From Siccirubricoccus phaeus (GTDB lineage Bacteria; Pseudomonadota; Alphaproteobacteria; Acetobacterales; Acetobacteraceae): a stretch of 64,000 nucleotides of DNA. The notes under the pieces are model-generated. The model was given only the letters and a program-made list of their open reading frames with translations. It was not told the DNA's origin and ran no database searches. Where the stretch lies: NCBI RefSeq assembly GCF_008360935.1, contig NZ_SRXO01000006.1:124001-188000 (forward strand), written 5' to 3'. How positions within the stretch are numbered: position 1 is the stretch's first letter; each line of letters starts with the position of its first letter. This document shows, piece after piece, positions 1-9,669 of this stretch. The position numbers and the translations under genes are program-made.

Positions 1-2514
1 CGCCAGCGCATCGCCGGAAGAGACACCAGTGCGCGGCGAGCCGTTGACCAGCACGGCGCGGTAATTGTTGTAGCGGCTGATGGTCTGCGGCCCGACCACG
101 ATCCGCACATCCGCGACGGCCCGCAGCGGCACCATGCTGCCATTGCTGCTGCGCACCCGGATGCGCCAGATATCCTCGATCTCGTTGCGGTCCTGCGCCT
201 CCGCCTGGATGTTCACCTGCCAGGTGCGGCCGAACAGGTTGAGGTCGTTCACGTAGAAGCCGCCGAGCGCGGCCTGCAGCGCCGAGAAGATGGAGCTGAT
301 GGGCACGCCGAGAGCCTGCGCCTTGTCGCGGTCCACATCGAGATAGATGGAGGGCGTGGCAGCCGAGAAGGTGGAGAAGACCTGCTGCAGCCGCGGATCC
401 TGGTTGGCCGCGACGATCAGGCCGAGCATGGCGCTGCCGAGCTCCGCCGGGTCGCGCCCCGCCAGATCCTGCAACTGGTATTCGAAGCCGCCGCCGGTAC
501 CGAGGCCGATGATCGGCGGCAGGTTGAAGGCGACGACCGTCGCCGTGTTCACCCCCGCCCCCTGCTGGAAGACGCGGCCGATGGAGGCGAAGACCGAATC
601 CGCCGCTGCGGTCCGATCCTCGAAGGGCTTCAGCCGGGCGACGATGAAGGCGGAGTTGGACTGCGCCCCCTGGTCGATCAGCGAGAAGCCGACGATGGCC
701 AGCACATTCTCCACCGCCGGGATGGATTTCAGGATGCCCTCCACCTGCTCCACCGCGGCGCGGGTGCGGGAGAGGGAGGCGGCCTGGGGCAGGGAGACCT
801 GGACGAAGAAGGTGCCCTGGTCCTCCTGCGGCAGGAAGCCCTGCGGCGTCTTGCTGCCGATGGCGAAGATGGCGAAGGCCAGCCCCGCGGTGACGGCCAG
901 CGAGAGGACCGAGACGCGGACGATGCGCCGGACGATGGCCGCATAGCCGTCCCGTACCTTGTCGATGCCGCGCAGCACGTACTTGATGGGTCCGCGCTTC
1001 GGCCCGGTGTGCCGGAGGAACAGCACGCAGAGCGCGGGCGAGAGCGTCAGCGCGTTGATCGCCGAGATCACCATCGCCGCCGAGATGGTCACGGCGAACT
1101 GCCGGAACAGCACGCCGGAGAGGCCCGGGATGAAGGCGATAGGCACGAAGACCGAGAGCAGCACCAGGGTGATGGCGATGATCGGCGCGGTGATCTCCGC
1201 CATCGCCTGCTTCACCGCCCGGGCCGGGGTCCAGTCCGGATGCTCCTCCATCACCCGCTCGACATTCTCCACCACCACGATGGCGTCGTCCACGACGATG
1301 CCGATGGCGAGCACCATGCCGAGCAGGGAGATGGTGTTGGCGCTGTAGCCGATGGTCAGCAGCACGGCGAAGGAGCCGATGAGGCTGACCGGCACCGCGA
1401 TGGTCGGGATCAGCGTGGCCCGGAGGCTGCCGAGGAAGAGATAGACCACGACGACGACGAGGACGAAGGCCTCCAGCAGCGTCTTGATGACCTCCTGGAT
1501 CGTGTCCACGACGAAGGTCGAGCTGTCATAGAGGACCTGCGCCTTCATCCCGTCCGGGAAGCGCGTCGCCAGCTCGTCCAGCGCGGCGTTCATGGCGTTC
1601 GAGACGGTGACCGCGTTGGCACCGGGGGAGAGGTAGACGCCCATGGTGACGGCCGGCTGGCCGTTCAGCCGGCTGATCGTGTCCTGCGCCTGGGCGCCGA
1701 GCTCGACCCGCGCCACGTCCCGCACCCGCAGCACGGAGCCGTCGGGATTCGCCCGGATGACGATGTTACCGAATTGCTCCGGCGAGACCAGACGGCCGAG
1801 CGTCTGGATGTTCATCTGGAATTGCTGGCTGTCCGGCATCGGCTGGGCGCCGATGCGGCCCACCGCGGCCTGGATGTTCTGGCTCTGGATCGCCGTGACG
1901 ATGTCCTGCGGCGTCAGGTTCAGGCTGGTCAGCCGGTCGATCTCGAACCAGACGCGCATGGAGTAGTTCTGCGCGCCGAACAGGTTCACCTGGCCGACGC
2001 CGGGCACCCGTGCCAGCCGGTCGATCATGTTGATCGTGGCGTAGTTGGACAGGAAGAGCGGCGGGTGGTCCGGGCTGGTCGAGGTCAGCGCGATGAATTG
2101 CAGCACCGAGGAGGATTGCTTGCGGACGATGAGGCCCGCGCGCTGCACCTCGGTCGGCAGCCGCGCCAGGTTGGCCTGGATGCGGTTGTTGACGTTGACG
2201 GTGTTGATGTCCGGGTTGCTGCCCAGGGCGAAGCTGACGTTGAGCTGGTAGGTGCCGTCATTGGCGCTGTTCGAGCGCATGTAGATCATGTTCTCGACGC
2301 CGTTGACGGCGCTTTCGATGATCTGCCCGACGGTGGCCTCCACCACCGCCGCCGAGGCGCCGGGATAGGTGGCCTGCACCGAGACCTGCGGCGGCACGAT
2401 GTCCGGGAACTGCGCGACGGGGATGCGCAGCAGGGCGAGGGCGCCGGCGAGGGTGGTGACGATCGCGATGACGATCGCCAGCCGCGGCCGGTCGACGAAG
2501 ACGCCGGAGATCAT
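1..2514 (-). CDS. RND multidrug efflux permease, HAE1/AcrB family (3' end outside window)
   Basis: Inner-membrane proton-driven efflux pump of a tripartite system. The frame runs from an ATG at 2514 to the left edge without a stop, giving 838 of the roughly 1050 residues usual for the family. The N terminus opens with a short cytoplasmic segment ([13 protein letters not shown]) and TM1. The TM4 proton-relay motif [12 protein letters not shown] carries the two essential aspartates at residues 409 and 410, close to AcrB D407/D408. It starts 6 bases after the stop of the adaptor gene, so the two are one operon. The outer-membrane channel and any regulator are not in view. Substrates cannot be told from sequence. 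Confidence 0.95.
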   Translation of the reverse strand, partial: MISGVFVDRPRLAIVIAIVTTLAGALALLRIPVAQFPDIVPPQVSVQATYPGASAAVVEATVGQIIESAVNGVENMIYMRSNSANDGTYQLNVSFALGSNPDINTVNVNNRIQANLARLPTEVQRAGLIVRKQSSSVLQFIALTSTSPDHPPLFLSNYATINMIDRLARVPGVGQVNLFGAQNYSMRVWFEIDRLTSLNLTPQDIVTAIQSQNIQAAVGRIGAQPMPDSQQFQMNIQTLGRLVSPEQFGNIVIRANPDGSVLRVRDVARVELGAQAQDTISRLNGQPAVTMGVYLSPGANAVTVSNAMNAALDELATRFPDGMKAQVLYDSSTFVVDTIQEVIKTLLEAFVLVVVVVYLFLGSLRATLIPTIAVPVSLIGSFAVLLTIGYSANTISLLGMVLAIGIVVDDAIVVVENVERVMEEHPDWTPARAVKQAMAEITAPIIAITLVLLSVFVPIAFIPGLSGVLFRQFAVTISAAMVISAINALTLSPALCVLFLRHTGPKRGPIKYVLRGIDKVRDGYAAIVRRIVRVSVLSLAVTAGLAFAIFAIGSKTPQGFLPQEDQGTFFVQVSLPQAASLSRTRAAVEQVEGILKSIPAVENVLAIVGFSLIDQGAQSNSAFIVARLKPFEDRTAAADSVFASIGRVFQQGAGVNTATVVAFNLPPIIGLGTGGGFEYQLQDLAGRDPAELGSAMLGLIVAANQDPRLQQVFSTFSAATPSIYLDVDRDKAQALGVPISSIFSALQAALGGFYVNDLNLFGRTWQVNIQAEAQDRNEIEDIWRIRVRSSNGSMVPLRAVADVRIVVGPQTISRYNNYRAVLVNGSPRTGVSSGDALA

Positions 2515-2520
2515 GCCGGC

Positions 2521-3723
2521 TCAGCCCTGCCTTCCGCCGGCGGGGGCGCCGCCTGGCGCGCCCCCAGGTGCCCCGCCTGGCGGCCGCGGCGGCTGCCCGG
2601 CGGGGCTCGGGTTCACCGGCTCGCCCGGCCGCACCCGCTGCAGCCCCTCGCTGATCACCGTCTCGCCGCCCTGCAGCCCCTCCTCGATGACCACATTCTC
2701 GTTCAGCGCCTGGCCGAGGCGGACGGTGCGGCGCTGCGCCTGATTCCCTTCCCCCACCACCAGCACGTAGAAGCCGCCCTGGTCCTGCAGCACGGCGGCG
2801 CGAGGCAGGACGATGGCCTGCACCGGCTCCGCCCCCTCCACCGCCACGGTGACGAATTGGCCGTCGATCAGCTCCCGGTCGCCGGCGCCGGCCTGCGCTC
2901 CTTCCCGCTTCGGGTTGGGGATCAGGGCACGGATGAGGAGGCTGTCCGTGTTGCGGTCCACCTGGGTGTCGATGAAGTCGATCCGCCCGGCCTGAGGGTA
3001 GACGCGGCCATCGGTCAGGCGGATGCGCACCACCACGGCGTTCACCCCGCCGCGGCTCTCATAGCGGTTGCGCATCTCGAGCCCGGCGCGGGAGGAGACG
3101 GTGAAGGCGACGCGCATCGGGTCCTGGCTGACGATGGTGGCCAGCGGGTCCGTCAGGGTGGGCGTCACCACATTGCCCGGCGTCAGGATGGCGCGGCCGA
3201 TCTTGCCGTCGATCGGGGAGATGATGTCGGTGTAGCCGAGATTGATCTCGGCCGTGCGTACCGCCGCCTGGGCGCCGAGGAGCTGGGCATTGGCCGTGCG
3301 TTCCTGCGCCTGGGCATTGTCCAGGTTCACCTGGGTGCCGGCGCCGGTCTGCCGCAGCTCCCGCGCCCGGGTGAGGGAGACGCGGGCATTCTCGAGCGTC
3401 GCCTGGGCGGAGGCTACATTGGCGCGGGCCTGTTCGAGCTGCGCCTCGAAGGGCGGCTTCTCGATGCGGAAGAGGACGTCGCCCGCCGTCACCTCCTGCC
3501 CCTCCTGGAACAGGCGTTCCTGCAGGAAGCCGGTGACCCGGGCGCGGACATCGACGCGGTTCACCGCCTCGATCCGCCCGGTGAATTCGGTGCTTTCCGT
3601 CACCGGCCGGCGGTCCGCGGTGATGACGCCCACGGCGGGCGGCCCCTGTGGACCGAATTGCGCCTGCGCCGCCCCCCCTCCGGCCAACAGGATGAGCAGG
3701 AGAAGAAAGCGCGTCAGTAGCAT
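2521..3723 (-). CDS. RND efflux periplasmic adaptor (membrane fusion protein, HlyD/AcrA family)
   Basis: A 400-residue adaptor linking the inner-membrane RND pump to an outer-membrane channel. It has an N-terminal signal segment (hydrophobic [15 protein letters not shown], residues about 6-21), a barrel-sandwich/lipoyl half, an Ala/Gln-rich alpha-hairpin around residues 95-160, the lipoyl second half ([10 protein letters not shown]) and a beta-barrel with the DPMRVAFTV stretch. The last 35 residues are an unusual low-complexity Pro/Gly/Ala tail with repeated GGAPGGAP. There is no lipobox cysteine, so it is probably not a lipoprotein. It is first in the operon; the AT-poor leader 3724-3905 shows no clear promoter. 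Confidence 0.93.
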   Translation of the reverse strand: MLLTRFLLLLILLAGGGAAQAQFGPQGPPAVGVITADRRPVTESTEFTGRIEAVNRVDVRARVTGFLQERLFQEGQEVTAGDVLFRIEKPPFEAQLEQARANVASAQATLENARVSLTRARELRQTGAGTQVNLDNAQAQERTANAQLLGAQAAVRTAEINLGYTDIISPIDGKIGRAILTPGNVVTPTLTDPLATIVSQDPMRVAFTVSSRAGLEMRNRYESRGGVNAVVVRIRLTDGRVYPQAGRIDFIDTQVDRNTDSLLIRALIPNPKREGAQAGAGDRELIDGQFVTVAVEGAEPVQAIVLPRAAVLQDQGGFYVLVVGEGNQAQRRTVRLGQALNENVVIEEGLQGGETVISEGLQRVRPGEPVNPSPAGQPPRPPGGAPGGAPGGAPAGGRQG

Positions 3724-3879
3724 GCGTCCATATCCGGTCGGGGACGCGGCGCGGCGAGCGGGGGCACCCGCTGCCGCGCCGCGCCTGAAGTGGCGGCCGG
3801 GCGGCGGGGGCGCGAGGCGACCCCAGCCGACAAACCTCTAGGGTCGTGATTTGGCCCTGCCCGCGCAAGCGGGCAAGGC

Positions 3880-3902
3880 CTGTTGCAATTATATTCGCAA
3901 TG
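3880..3902. promoter_or_regulatory. AT-rich inverted repeat between adaptor and monooxygenase genes
   Basis: An unusually AT-rich island in this GC-rich DNA with TTGC and GCAA half-sites flanking AATTATATTC. It lies just 3' of the monooxygenase gene and about 160 bases upstream of the efflux adaptor start, both genes being on the minus strand. It could be an operator or promoter element for the efflux operon. This is inferred only from composition and symmetry. Confidence 0.25.
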
Positions 3903-3905
3903 CCG

Positions 3906-5429
3906 TCATGCGTAGCGGAAGGCGGCGTCCTCCAGGTCGATGGCCGGGAAGGCGTCCTTCTCCGCCCAGTAATCCTGGTTGTGCTGCCATTCCGGCTTGT
4001 CGCCGCGCTTCGGCAGCAAATGCAGGCCGCGCATCAGATAGCCCGGATTGAAATTCTCCGGGTCGATCCAGGGCAGCTGGGGCATGTTGTGGTCCTCCGG
4101 CCGCAGCGCCACTTCCACCCGCTTCGCCCCCTTGCGCTCCATATGGCCGAGCAGGCGGCAGACGAAGTCGCCCACCAGATCGGCGCGCAGGGTCCAGCTC
4201 GCGCGGAAATAGCCGAAGACCCAGACCATGTTGGGGATGCCGGTGAACATCATGCCCCGGTAGGTTACGGTCTCATGGAAGGCGAGCGGCTTGCCGTCGA
4301 TCTCGAAGGCGATGTCGCCCAGCACGTTCAGGTCGAAGCCGGTGGCGGCGACGACCAGATCAGCCTCCAGATGCCCGCCGGATTTGAGCTGGATGCCGGT
4401 GGCGTCGAAGGATTCGATCTCGTCCGTCACCACGGAGGCATCGCCGCGCGCCACCGCCTGGAACAGGTCGGCATCGGGGACGAAGGCGATGCGCTGGCGC
4501 CAGGGCCGGTAGCCGGGCGTGAAATGCGTGCCGATATCGTAGTCCGGGCCGAGGATAGTTCTAAGATTGCCCAGCATCTCCGCCTTCACCTTGTCCGGCT
4601 CGGTGAAGCAGCGCTCGGTGAACTTGGCCTGTTCGTAGAGGATCTTGCGGCGGGTGATCTCGTGGATCCACTCCTCCTGGATGCCGAGCGCGCGCAGCTC
4701 CTCGGCGATCTCGATGGCGTTGCGCCCGGTGCGGAAATAGGTGGGGGTACGCTGCAGCATGGTTACATGCGCGGCGCGCCCGGCCATGGCCGGCACCATG
4801 GTGGCGGCGGAGGCGCCGGAGCCGATGACCACCACGCGCTTGCCTTCGTAGTCCAGCCCCTCCGGCCATTCCTCGGAATGGACGATCTGGCCCTTGAACG
4901 CCTGCATGCCCGGCCATTGCGGCATGTAGCCGCGATTGTGCCGGTAATAGCCCTGGCACATATAGAGGAAGCCGGCGGTGAAGCAGACCGCCTCGCCGGT
5001 ATCGGTCCGCGTCGCGTCGATGGTCCAGAGATTGGTCTCGCTGGACCAGCTCGCATGGTCGATGCGGTGGTGGTAGCGGATATGCGGGGCGAGGCCGTTC
5101 TCCACGATCACCTCGCCCATGTAGCTGCGGATTTCCTCCGCCGTGGCGATGGGCGGGCCGACCCAGGGCTTGAAGCGGTAGCCGAAGGTGTGCAGGTCGG
5201 AATCGGATCGGATACCCGGGTATTTATGCGTCCACCAGGTGCCGCCGAAGGTCTCTTCCCGCTCCAGCACCACGAAGCTCGTTCCCGGGCGCTGGGTGGT
5301 GAGGTGATAGGCGGCGCCGACGCCGGAAATGCCGGCGCCGACGATCAGCACATCGACATGTTCCACCTTGGCGGGGCCATTTTTCTCCCTGGCGGGGCCG
5401 GGGCTGGCGATCGGGGAAATCTCGGACAT
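3906..5429 (-). CDS. flavin-containing / Baeyer-Villiger-type monooxygenase
   Basis: A 507-residue FAD- and NADPH-dependent monooxygenase, likely inserting oxygen next to a ketone or oxidising a soft heteroatom. The FAD Rossmann motif GAGISG is at residues 31-36. The Baeyer-Villiger fingerprint FxGxxxHxxxWP is complete (FKGQIVHSEEWP, residues 178-189), followed by the NADPH Rossmann motif IGSGASAAT near residue 202 and a late ATG motif (VAATGFD). The WWTHKYPGIRSDSD stretch is typical of this group. It is divergent from the TauD-like gene, sharing a 140-base promoter region. The substrate is not inferable. Confidence 0.92.
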   Translation of the reverse strand: MSEISPIASPGPAREKNGPAKVEHVDVLIVGAGISGVGAAYHLTTQRPGTSFVVLEREETFGGTWWTHKYPGIRSDSDLHTFGYRFKPWVGPPIATAEEIRSYMGEVIVENGLAPHIRYHHRIDHASWSSETNLWTIDATRTDTGEAVCFTAGFLYMCQGYYRHNRGYMPQWPGMQAFKGQIVHSEEWPEGLDYEGKRVVVIGSGASAATMVPAMAGRAAHVTMLQRTPTYFRTGRNAIEIAEELRALGIQEEWIHEITRRKILYEQAKFTERCFTEPDKVKAEMLGNLRTILGPDYDIGTHFTPGYRPWRQRIAFVPDADLFQAVARGDASVVTDEIESFDATGIQLKSGGHLEADLVVAATGFDLNVLGDIAFEIDGKPLAFHETVTYRGMMFTGIPNMVWVFGYFRASWTLRADLVGDFVCRLLGHMERKGAKRVEVALRPEDHNMPQLPWIDPENFNPGYLMRGLHLLPKRGDKPEWQHNQDYWAEKDAFPAIDLEDAAFRYA

Positions 5430-5557
5430 TGTCTCCGTCTTCTGCGCGGTTGTGACAGCCAGCCTGACATGAAGGGGCGGGCTGGGCGAGGCAAAACTCC
5501 CTTCACCCCCAGGTGACCGCCCCCGCCCGGTGGGATTACGCTACCCGCGTTGCGGCG

Positions 5558-5563
5558 AAGGAG
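5558..5563 (+). promoter_or_regulatory. Shine-Dalgarno AAGGAG deciding the dioxygenase start
   Basis: AAGGAG sits six bases before the ATG at 5570. The in-frame GTG at 5513, which would add 19 residues, has no comparable site, so the ATG is preferred. Confidence 0.7.
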
Positions 5564-5569
5564 CGGGCG

Positions 5570-6583
5570 ATGGAAGGCGGCTTCACCCTGGTACGGGGCC
5601 TGACTTCGGGCGGGTTCGGCGGCACCGTGACCCTGGCAGGGGCGGATGCGGCGGACCTCGTTGCGACGGCGGAAGCAGCGCCCTGCGCGCTGCCCGCGGC
5701 GCTGGCCGAATGCGGCGGGGTGCTGCTCATCCCTGGCATGGGTGGCGTGGCGACGGCGCCTGAGTTGCTCCTGCGCCTCAGCCGGATCTTCGGTCCGGAG
5801 GTGGAGAATTACCGGGAGACCGGCTCCGCCCCGAACCTGGTGCATCCGGAGGTGCCGCAGATCTTCGTCGTCTCCAACACCCCGCCGGCCAGCCGCCAGC
5901 CGCCGGCGAAGCCGGAACCGGAGCTGACGCCGGAGGGCAAATTCCCGGTGCAATTCCCGCAGCGCCGCGGCTGGCATTCCGACCAGAGCTTCCGCCGGCC
6001 ACCGCCGGATGTCTCGCTCTTCCTCGGCGTGCAGACCGTGCCGCGGGGCCAGGGGCAGACGTTGTTCGCCGACGCCACCGCCGCCTATGAGGCGCTCTCG
6101 CCCGAGATGCAGGCGCGGATCGAGGGGGTGGACGGGCTGCATATCGGCGGCGGGCTCGGCCGGAGGCGGGAGGCGGTGCTGGCCGGCACGCCGGCCCCGG
6201 CGCTGAAGCCGAATCAATTGCCGCAGCGCCAGCCCCTGGTGCGGGAACACCCCGTCACCGGCAAGCGCGCGCTCTACATGTGCGAATATGGCCAGATGGA
6301 TTGGCTGGAAGGCCCGATCTACGGCATGGAGCCCGGGCCGCATGGCGAGGGGGCGAAGCTGCTGGAGGCGCTGATGTCCCACTGCACCCAGGAACGCTTC
6401 GTCTACGTCCATGAATGGACGCCGGGCGACCTCGTCATCTGGGACAATCGCTGCACGCTGCACGCCGCCACCTGGTTCGACGCTGAGCACGAGGCGCGGG
6501 TGATGTGGCGCACCACGGTCAGCGGCAATCCCGGCGCGATGTATGAAGGCGAGGCGAAGAGCTGGCTGGCGGCGGCGGAGTGA
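5570..6583 (+). CDS. TauD/TfdA-family Fe(II)/2-oxoglutarate dioxygenase
   Basis: A non-haem iron oxygenase that couples 2-oxoglutarate decarboxylation to substrate hydroxylation. From the ATG at 5570 it has 337 residues, normal for the family. The iron-binding HxD pair is H136/D138 in GWHSDQSF, and the distal histidine is H298 in WDNRCTLHAAT, followed by an arginine (VMWRTT) suited to 2-oxoglutarate binding. The first 60 residues are divergent. The stop overlaps the next ATG (TGATG), so it is translationally coupled to a HAD phosphatase. The substrate is unknown; sulfonates or aryl-oxyalkanoates are typical for relatives. Confidence 0.9.
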   Translation: MEGGFTLVRGLTSGGFGGTVTLAGADAADLVATAEAAPCALPAALAECGGVLLIPGMGGVATAPELLLRLSRIFGPEVENYRETGSAPNLVHPEVPQIFVVSNTPPASRQPPAKPEPELTPEGKFPVQFPQRRGWHSDQSFRRPPPDVSLFLGVQTVPRGQGQTLFADATAAYEALSPEMQARIEGVDGLHIGGGLGRRREAVLAGTPAPALKPNQLPQRQPLVREHPVTGKRALYMCEYGQMDWLEGPIYGMEPGPHGEGAKLLEALMSHCTQERFVYVHEWTPGDLVIWDNRCTLHAATWFDAEHEARVMWRTTVSGNPGAMYEGEAKSWLAAAE

Positions 6584-7197
6584 TGCCGGCGAAGAACGTC
6601 GTCTTCGACCTCGGCGGGGTGCTGATCGACTGGGATCCGCGCTACCTCTACCGCAAGCTCTTCCCCGGCGACGAAGCAGGGATGGAGCGCTTCCTGGCCG
6701 AGGTGTGCACTGGGGAGTGGAACCTGGCCCAGGATGCCGGGCGGACATGGGCGGAAGGCGCGGCGCTGCTGAAGGCGCAGCACCCGGAGAAGGCGGCGCT
6801 GATCGACGCCTACCATCTGCGCTGGCCGGAAATGCTGGCCGGGCCCATCGAGGGCACGGTGGCGGTGCTGGCGGAGCTGCACGCCCAGGGCACGCCGCTC
6901 TACGGCCTGACCAATTGGTCGGCGGAGACCTACCCCGTGGCGCTGGAGCGCTTCGACTTCATGGCCTGGTTCCGCGGCGTGGTGGTCAGCGGCACGGAAA
7001 AGGTCGTGAAGCCCGATCCGCGCATCTACCGCCTGCTGCTGGAACGCTTCGAGCTGGCGGCGGCGGAGACGGTGTTCATCGACGACAAGCCGAAGAACGC
7101 CGCGGCGGCCACGGCGCTGGGGATGCATGGGGTGCATTTCACGACGCCGGAGGCGTTGCGCCGCGATCTGCAGGGGTTGGGGGTGCTGGCGGGGTAG
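6583..7197 (+). CDS. HAD-superfamily hydrolase, subfamily IA (YihX-like)
   Basis: A 204-residue haloacid-dehalogenase-type phosphatase. Motif I is FDLGGVLIDWD, with the nucleophile Asp but Gly in place of the usual second Asp, as in YihX relatives. Motif II is LTNWS, motif III is VVKPDPRIY with the lysine, and motif IV is FIDDKPKN. A helical cap lies between residues 20 and 90. It starts inside the stop of the dioxygenase (TGATG), so the two are co-translated. The substrate is probably a small phosphorylated metabolite, but nothing in the context fixes it. Confidence 0.88.
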   Translation: MPAKNVVFDLGGVLIDWDPRYLYRKLFPGDEAGMERFLAEVCTGEWNLAQDAGRTWAEGAALLKAQHPEKAALIDAYHLRWPEMLAGPIEGTVAVLAELHAQGTPLYGLTNWSAETYPVALERFDFMAWFRGVVVSGTEKVVKPDPRIYRLLLERFELAAAETVFIDDKPKNAAAATALGMHGVHFTTPEALRRDLQGLGVLAG

Positions 7198-7552
7198 GCA
7201 AGATCGAGGAGGGCGCTGCCCTCTCGTTCGACGCAATGCGTCCAACCTTCCCGCCAAAGGCCGAAAGGCCTTTGGAAACCAGGGTCTTGCAGGCCTGGCC
7301 TCAGGGCCTTGACGATACCGCTCGGCTGGTCTAGCCAGGCGCTCGCAGTCCATATGGCGCTGCCGTAGGCGTTACCGTCATCCAACGCGTCCTTCGTCGA
7401 GAGGGTCCCAGCAGGGAGATCTCGGCACGAAAGGCGCCACGGTAATGCAATCCCGCTCCCAGCCACTTGGCCGTCCGGGGCACGCGCGCGGCGGGCGGTT
7501 CCAGTATCGCCGTGGCCTTTCCGCAATCAGCACCGATGGAAAGGCAGCACCC
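7198..7552. repeat. Intergenic stretch with type-C three-hairpin palindromic element (7206-7275)
   Basis: The gap contains three consecutive hairpins: GAGGAGGGC/GCCCTC (7206-7223), GACGCA/TGCGTC (about 7229-7244) and CCAAAGGCC-GAA-AGGCCTTTGG (7254-7275). The same triplet, in varying sequence, recurs at 38264, 46524, 53128 and 58426 and, degenerately, at 22738. The remaining 270 bases before the SDR gene hold no convincing gene; they presumably carry its promoter. Confidence 0.7.
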
Positions 7553-8308
7553 ATGAAGATGACCGGCAACACGATCCTGATCACCGGCGGGAGCAGCGGC
7601 ATCGGCCGCGCGCTCGCCGAAGCATTTTACGCGCGCGGCAATCGCGTCATCGTCGCGGGACGGCGGCAGGTCCTGCTGGACCAGATCACGGCGGGTCGCC
7701 CCGGCCTGTTCGGGGTGCAGCTCGACCTCGGCGACCCGGCTTCCCTGTCCCGCCTCGCCGCCGAAATCCGCTCGCGCTTCCCCGAGCTCAACCTGCTCGT
7801 CGCCAATGCCGGCATCTCGCGGCCGGAGGACATGACCGCTGACGACTGGGACGCTTCCGACGCCCAGGCGATGGTGGAGACCAACATCCTGGGCGTGCTG
7901 CGCGTGACGGCAGCGCTGCTGCCGGTGCTGAAGCGGCGGCCGAACGCCACCATCATCGCCACCAGCTCCAACCTTGCCTTCGTGCCGCGCGCGGATTTCC
8001 CGACCTACTGCGCCAGCAAGGCGTTCCTGCATTCCTGGCTGCAGTCGCTCCGCCACCAGCTCCGCACCGTGCCGGTCGAGGTGCTGGAGCTCGCACCACC
8101 CTATGTGCAGACGGAGCTGACCGGCCCCGGACAGGCGTCGGACCCGCGCGCCATGCCTCTCGGAACCTATGTCGAGGAGGTGATGCAGCTTCTGGGATGG
8201 GAAGATCACCCCCGCGGCGAGGTGCTGGTGGAGCGCGACCGTGCCCGGCGATGGGCAGAACGGGACGGTCGCTACGAGGCGGTCTTCGCCGCCATGAACC
8301 CCGCCTGA
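7553..8308 (+). CDS. short-chain dehydrogenase/reductase, DltE-like
   Basis: A 251-residue classical SDR. The cofactor motif TGGSSGIG lies at residues 10-17, followed by the basic pair AGRR favouring NADP(H). NAG is present as NAGIS, and the catalytic YxxxK is YCASK with a preceding serine (ATSSN). I chose the ATG at 7553 because residues before it are not SDR-like. An upstream in-frame ATG at 7445 would add 36 odd residues. The gene stands alone between a repeat and the convergent chromate transporter. The substrate is unknown. Confidence 0.88.
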   Translation: MKMTGNTILITGGSSGIGRALAEAFYARGNRVIVAGRRQVLLDQITAGRPGLFGVQLDLGDPASLSRLAAEIRSRFPELNLLVANAGISRPEDMTADDWDASDAQAMVETNILGVLRVTAALLPVLKRRPNATIIATSSNLAFVPRADFPTYCASKAFLHSWLQSLRHQLRTVPVEVLELAPPYVQTELTGPGQASDPRAMPLGTYVEEVMQLLGWEDHPRGEVLVERDRARRWAERDGRYEAVFAAMNPA

Positions 8309-8411
8309 CCCGGCGCGCCGCCCGGCCAAGCCAGGATGGCGGGGGCCGAGATGCGGGATCACGGGCGCCGCCCGTGACCTGCCTCCTGCCGGGCTCGGGT
8401 GGCGCCCCGTC

Positions 8412-8939
8412 CTACCCCAGCAGCACCGCCCCCAACACCCCACCCCCCGCCAGCACCCAGAGCGGGTTGTAATCCGTCCGCCAGACGAAGACCGTGGACA
8501 CCGCCACCACCACCAGCAGCGGCCACACCCCATGGCTGTAGGAGGCCTGCGCCATGGTCAGCCCCGCCGCCAGGATCAGCCCGATCGCCACCGGCACCAG
8601 CCCGCCCTGGGCCGGCTTCAGCCAGGCCGCGCCGCGCAGCCGGTGCATCAGCCCGGCCATGCCCCAGGCCAGCACTGCCGCCGGCACCAGCATGCCGAGC
8701 GTCGCCGCCGCCATCCCCGGCACGCCGGCCACATGCCAGCCCATCACGCTCGCCACCAGGATGTTCGGCCCCGGCGCCGCCTGGGCCAGGGCGTAGAGCT
8801 GGGAGAAGGTGGCGTCATCCATCCAGCCCCGCAGCTCCACCAACTGCCGGTGCATCTCCGGCAGCACGGCATTGGCGCCGCCCACCGCCACCAGGGAGAG
8901 GATGGAGAAGCTCAGCAGGATCTGCAGCACCAGGGTCAT
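8412..8939 (-). CDS. chromate transporter, CHR-domain subunit (C-terminal-type half)
   Basis: A 175-residue membrane protein with a single CHR domain (family of ChrA). It has five to six hydrophobic segments and the family motifs GGANAVLPE near residue 20 and AQAAPGPNILVA near residue 52. It overlaps the upstream CHR gene by ATGA. Two short, tandem CHR proteins of this kind form a heteromeric transporter in place of the long fused ChrA. Chromate or another oxyanion export is the family expectation. Confidence 0.9.
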   Translation of the reverse strand: MTLVLQILLSFSILSLVAVGGANAVLPEMHRQLVELRGWMDDATFSQLYALAQAAPGPNILVASVMGWHVAGVPGMAAATLGMLVPAAVLAWGMAGLMHRLRGAAWLKPAQGGLVPVAIGLILAAGLTMAQASYSHGVWPLLVVVAVSTVFVWRTDYNPLWVLAGGGVLGAVLLG

Positions 8940-9520
8940 TGCGCCGCCCCCTTCGCCCCGCCCAGCAGCCCCGCCCGCCAGAGCGAGAAGGCGATCGAGA
9001 CCGGCGCCAGCAGCACCACGATCAGCGGCAGGGGCAGGCGGAAGACGAAGGCCGCGACCGCCGCCAGCAGCAGCACCGCCAGCGCCTCCACGGAGAGTTT
9101 CAGCTTCCCCGTCATCTTCAGCGCCGTGCCGATGACCATCCCCGCCGCCCCCGCGGCGATGCCGTTCATCACCGGCTCCACCGCCGGCGCCTGGCCGTAG
9201 CGGTCATAGAAGAGGCAGAGCCCGACCAGGATGATCAGCGGCGCGCAATAGAGGCCGGAGGTCGCCAGCAGCGCCCCCGCCAGCCCATGGAAGCGCCGGC
9301 CGATCATCACCGCCGCATTGCCCACATTCGGCCCCGGCAGGATCTGCCCCAGGCCGAGGATCTCGGCATATTCCCGCTCCGTCAGCCAGTGCCGCTCCTC
9401 GACGATGACGCGGCGGGCCCAGGCGGCGACGCCGCCGAAGCCGAACAGGCCGATCTTGAGATAGCCGAGGAAGAGCGCGGCATGGCTGGGCCGGACCAGC
9501 GCCGGTGGGGCGTCGGGCAA
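8936..9520 (-). CDS. chromate transporter, CHR-domain subunit (N-terminal-type half)
   Basis: The second CHR half, with the motifs FGFGGVAAWARR and GLGQILPGPNVGN and about six membrane segments. Reading back further (to 9721) adds a 67-residue Arg/Pro-rich, non-hydrophobic stretch unlike the family. I prefer a TTG at 9520, nine bases after a GGAG, giving 194 residues, typical for single-domain CHR proteins. This also leaves room for a divergent promoter before the esterase gene at 9670. The stop is fused to the start of the second subunit (ATGA). Confidence 0.85.
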   Translation of the reverse strand: MPDAPPALVRPSHAALFLGYLKIGLFGFGGVAAWARRVIVEERHWLTEREYAEILGLGQILPGPNVGNAAVMIGRRFHGLAGALLATSGLYCAPLIILVGLCLFYDRYGQAPAVEPVMNGIAAGAAGMVIGTALKMTGKLKLSVEALAVLLLAAVAAFVFRLPLPLIVVLLAPVSIAFSLWRAGLLGGAKGAAQ

Positions 9521-9669
9521 GGGGGATTTCTCCGAGCAGGGGCGCCATGCTGGCCCGGATCGGCAGCGGGGAAAAGCCCGGCCCTTCGCGCCGCCCCACC
9601 GCCCATGGCGCCGGCCCGCATCCCCCGGCATGATCCCGCGGCCGAACACCAGGCGGGAGGGAACATGGC

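Noticed and set aside
1009-3720. 903-codon open frame opposite the RND pump and adaptor
   Set aside because: His/Asp/Arg-rich antisense shadow; the minus strand gives RND and adaptor motifs including the proton-relay aspartates.
7331-8533. 400-codon minus-strand frame over the SDR gene
   Set aside because: The plus strand has complete SDR motifs (TGGSSGIG, YCASK); the minus-strand frame has none.
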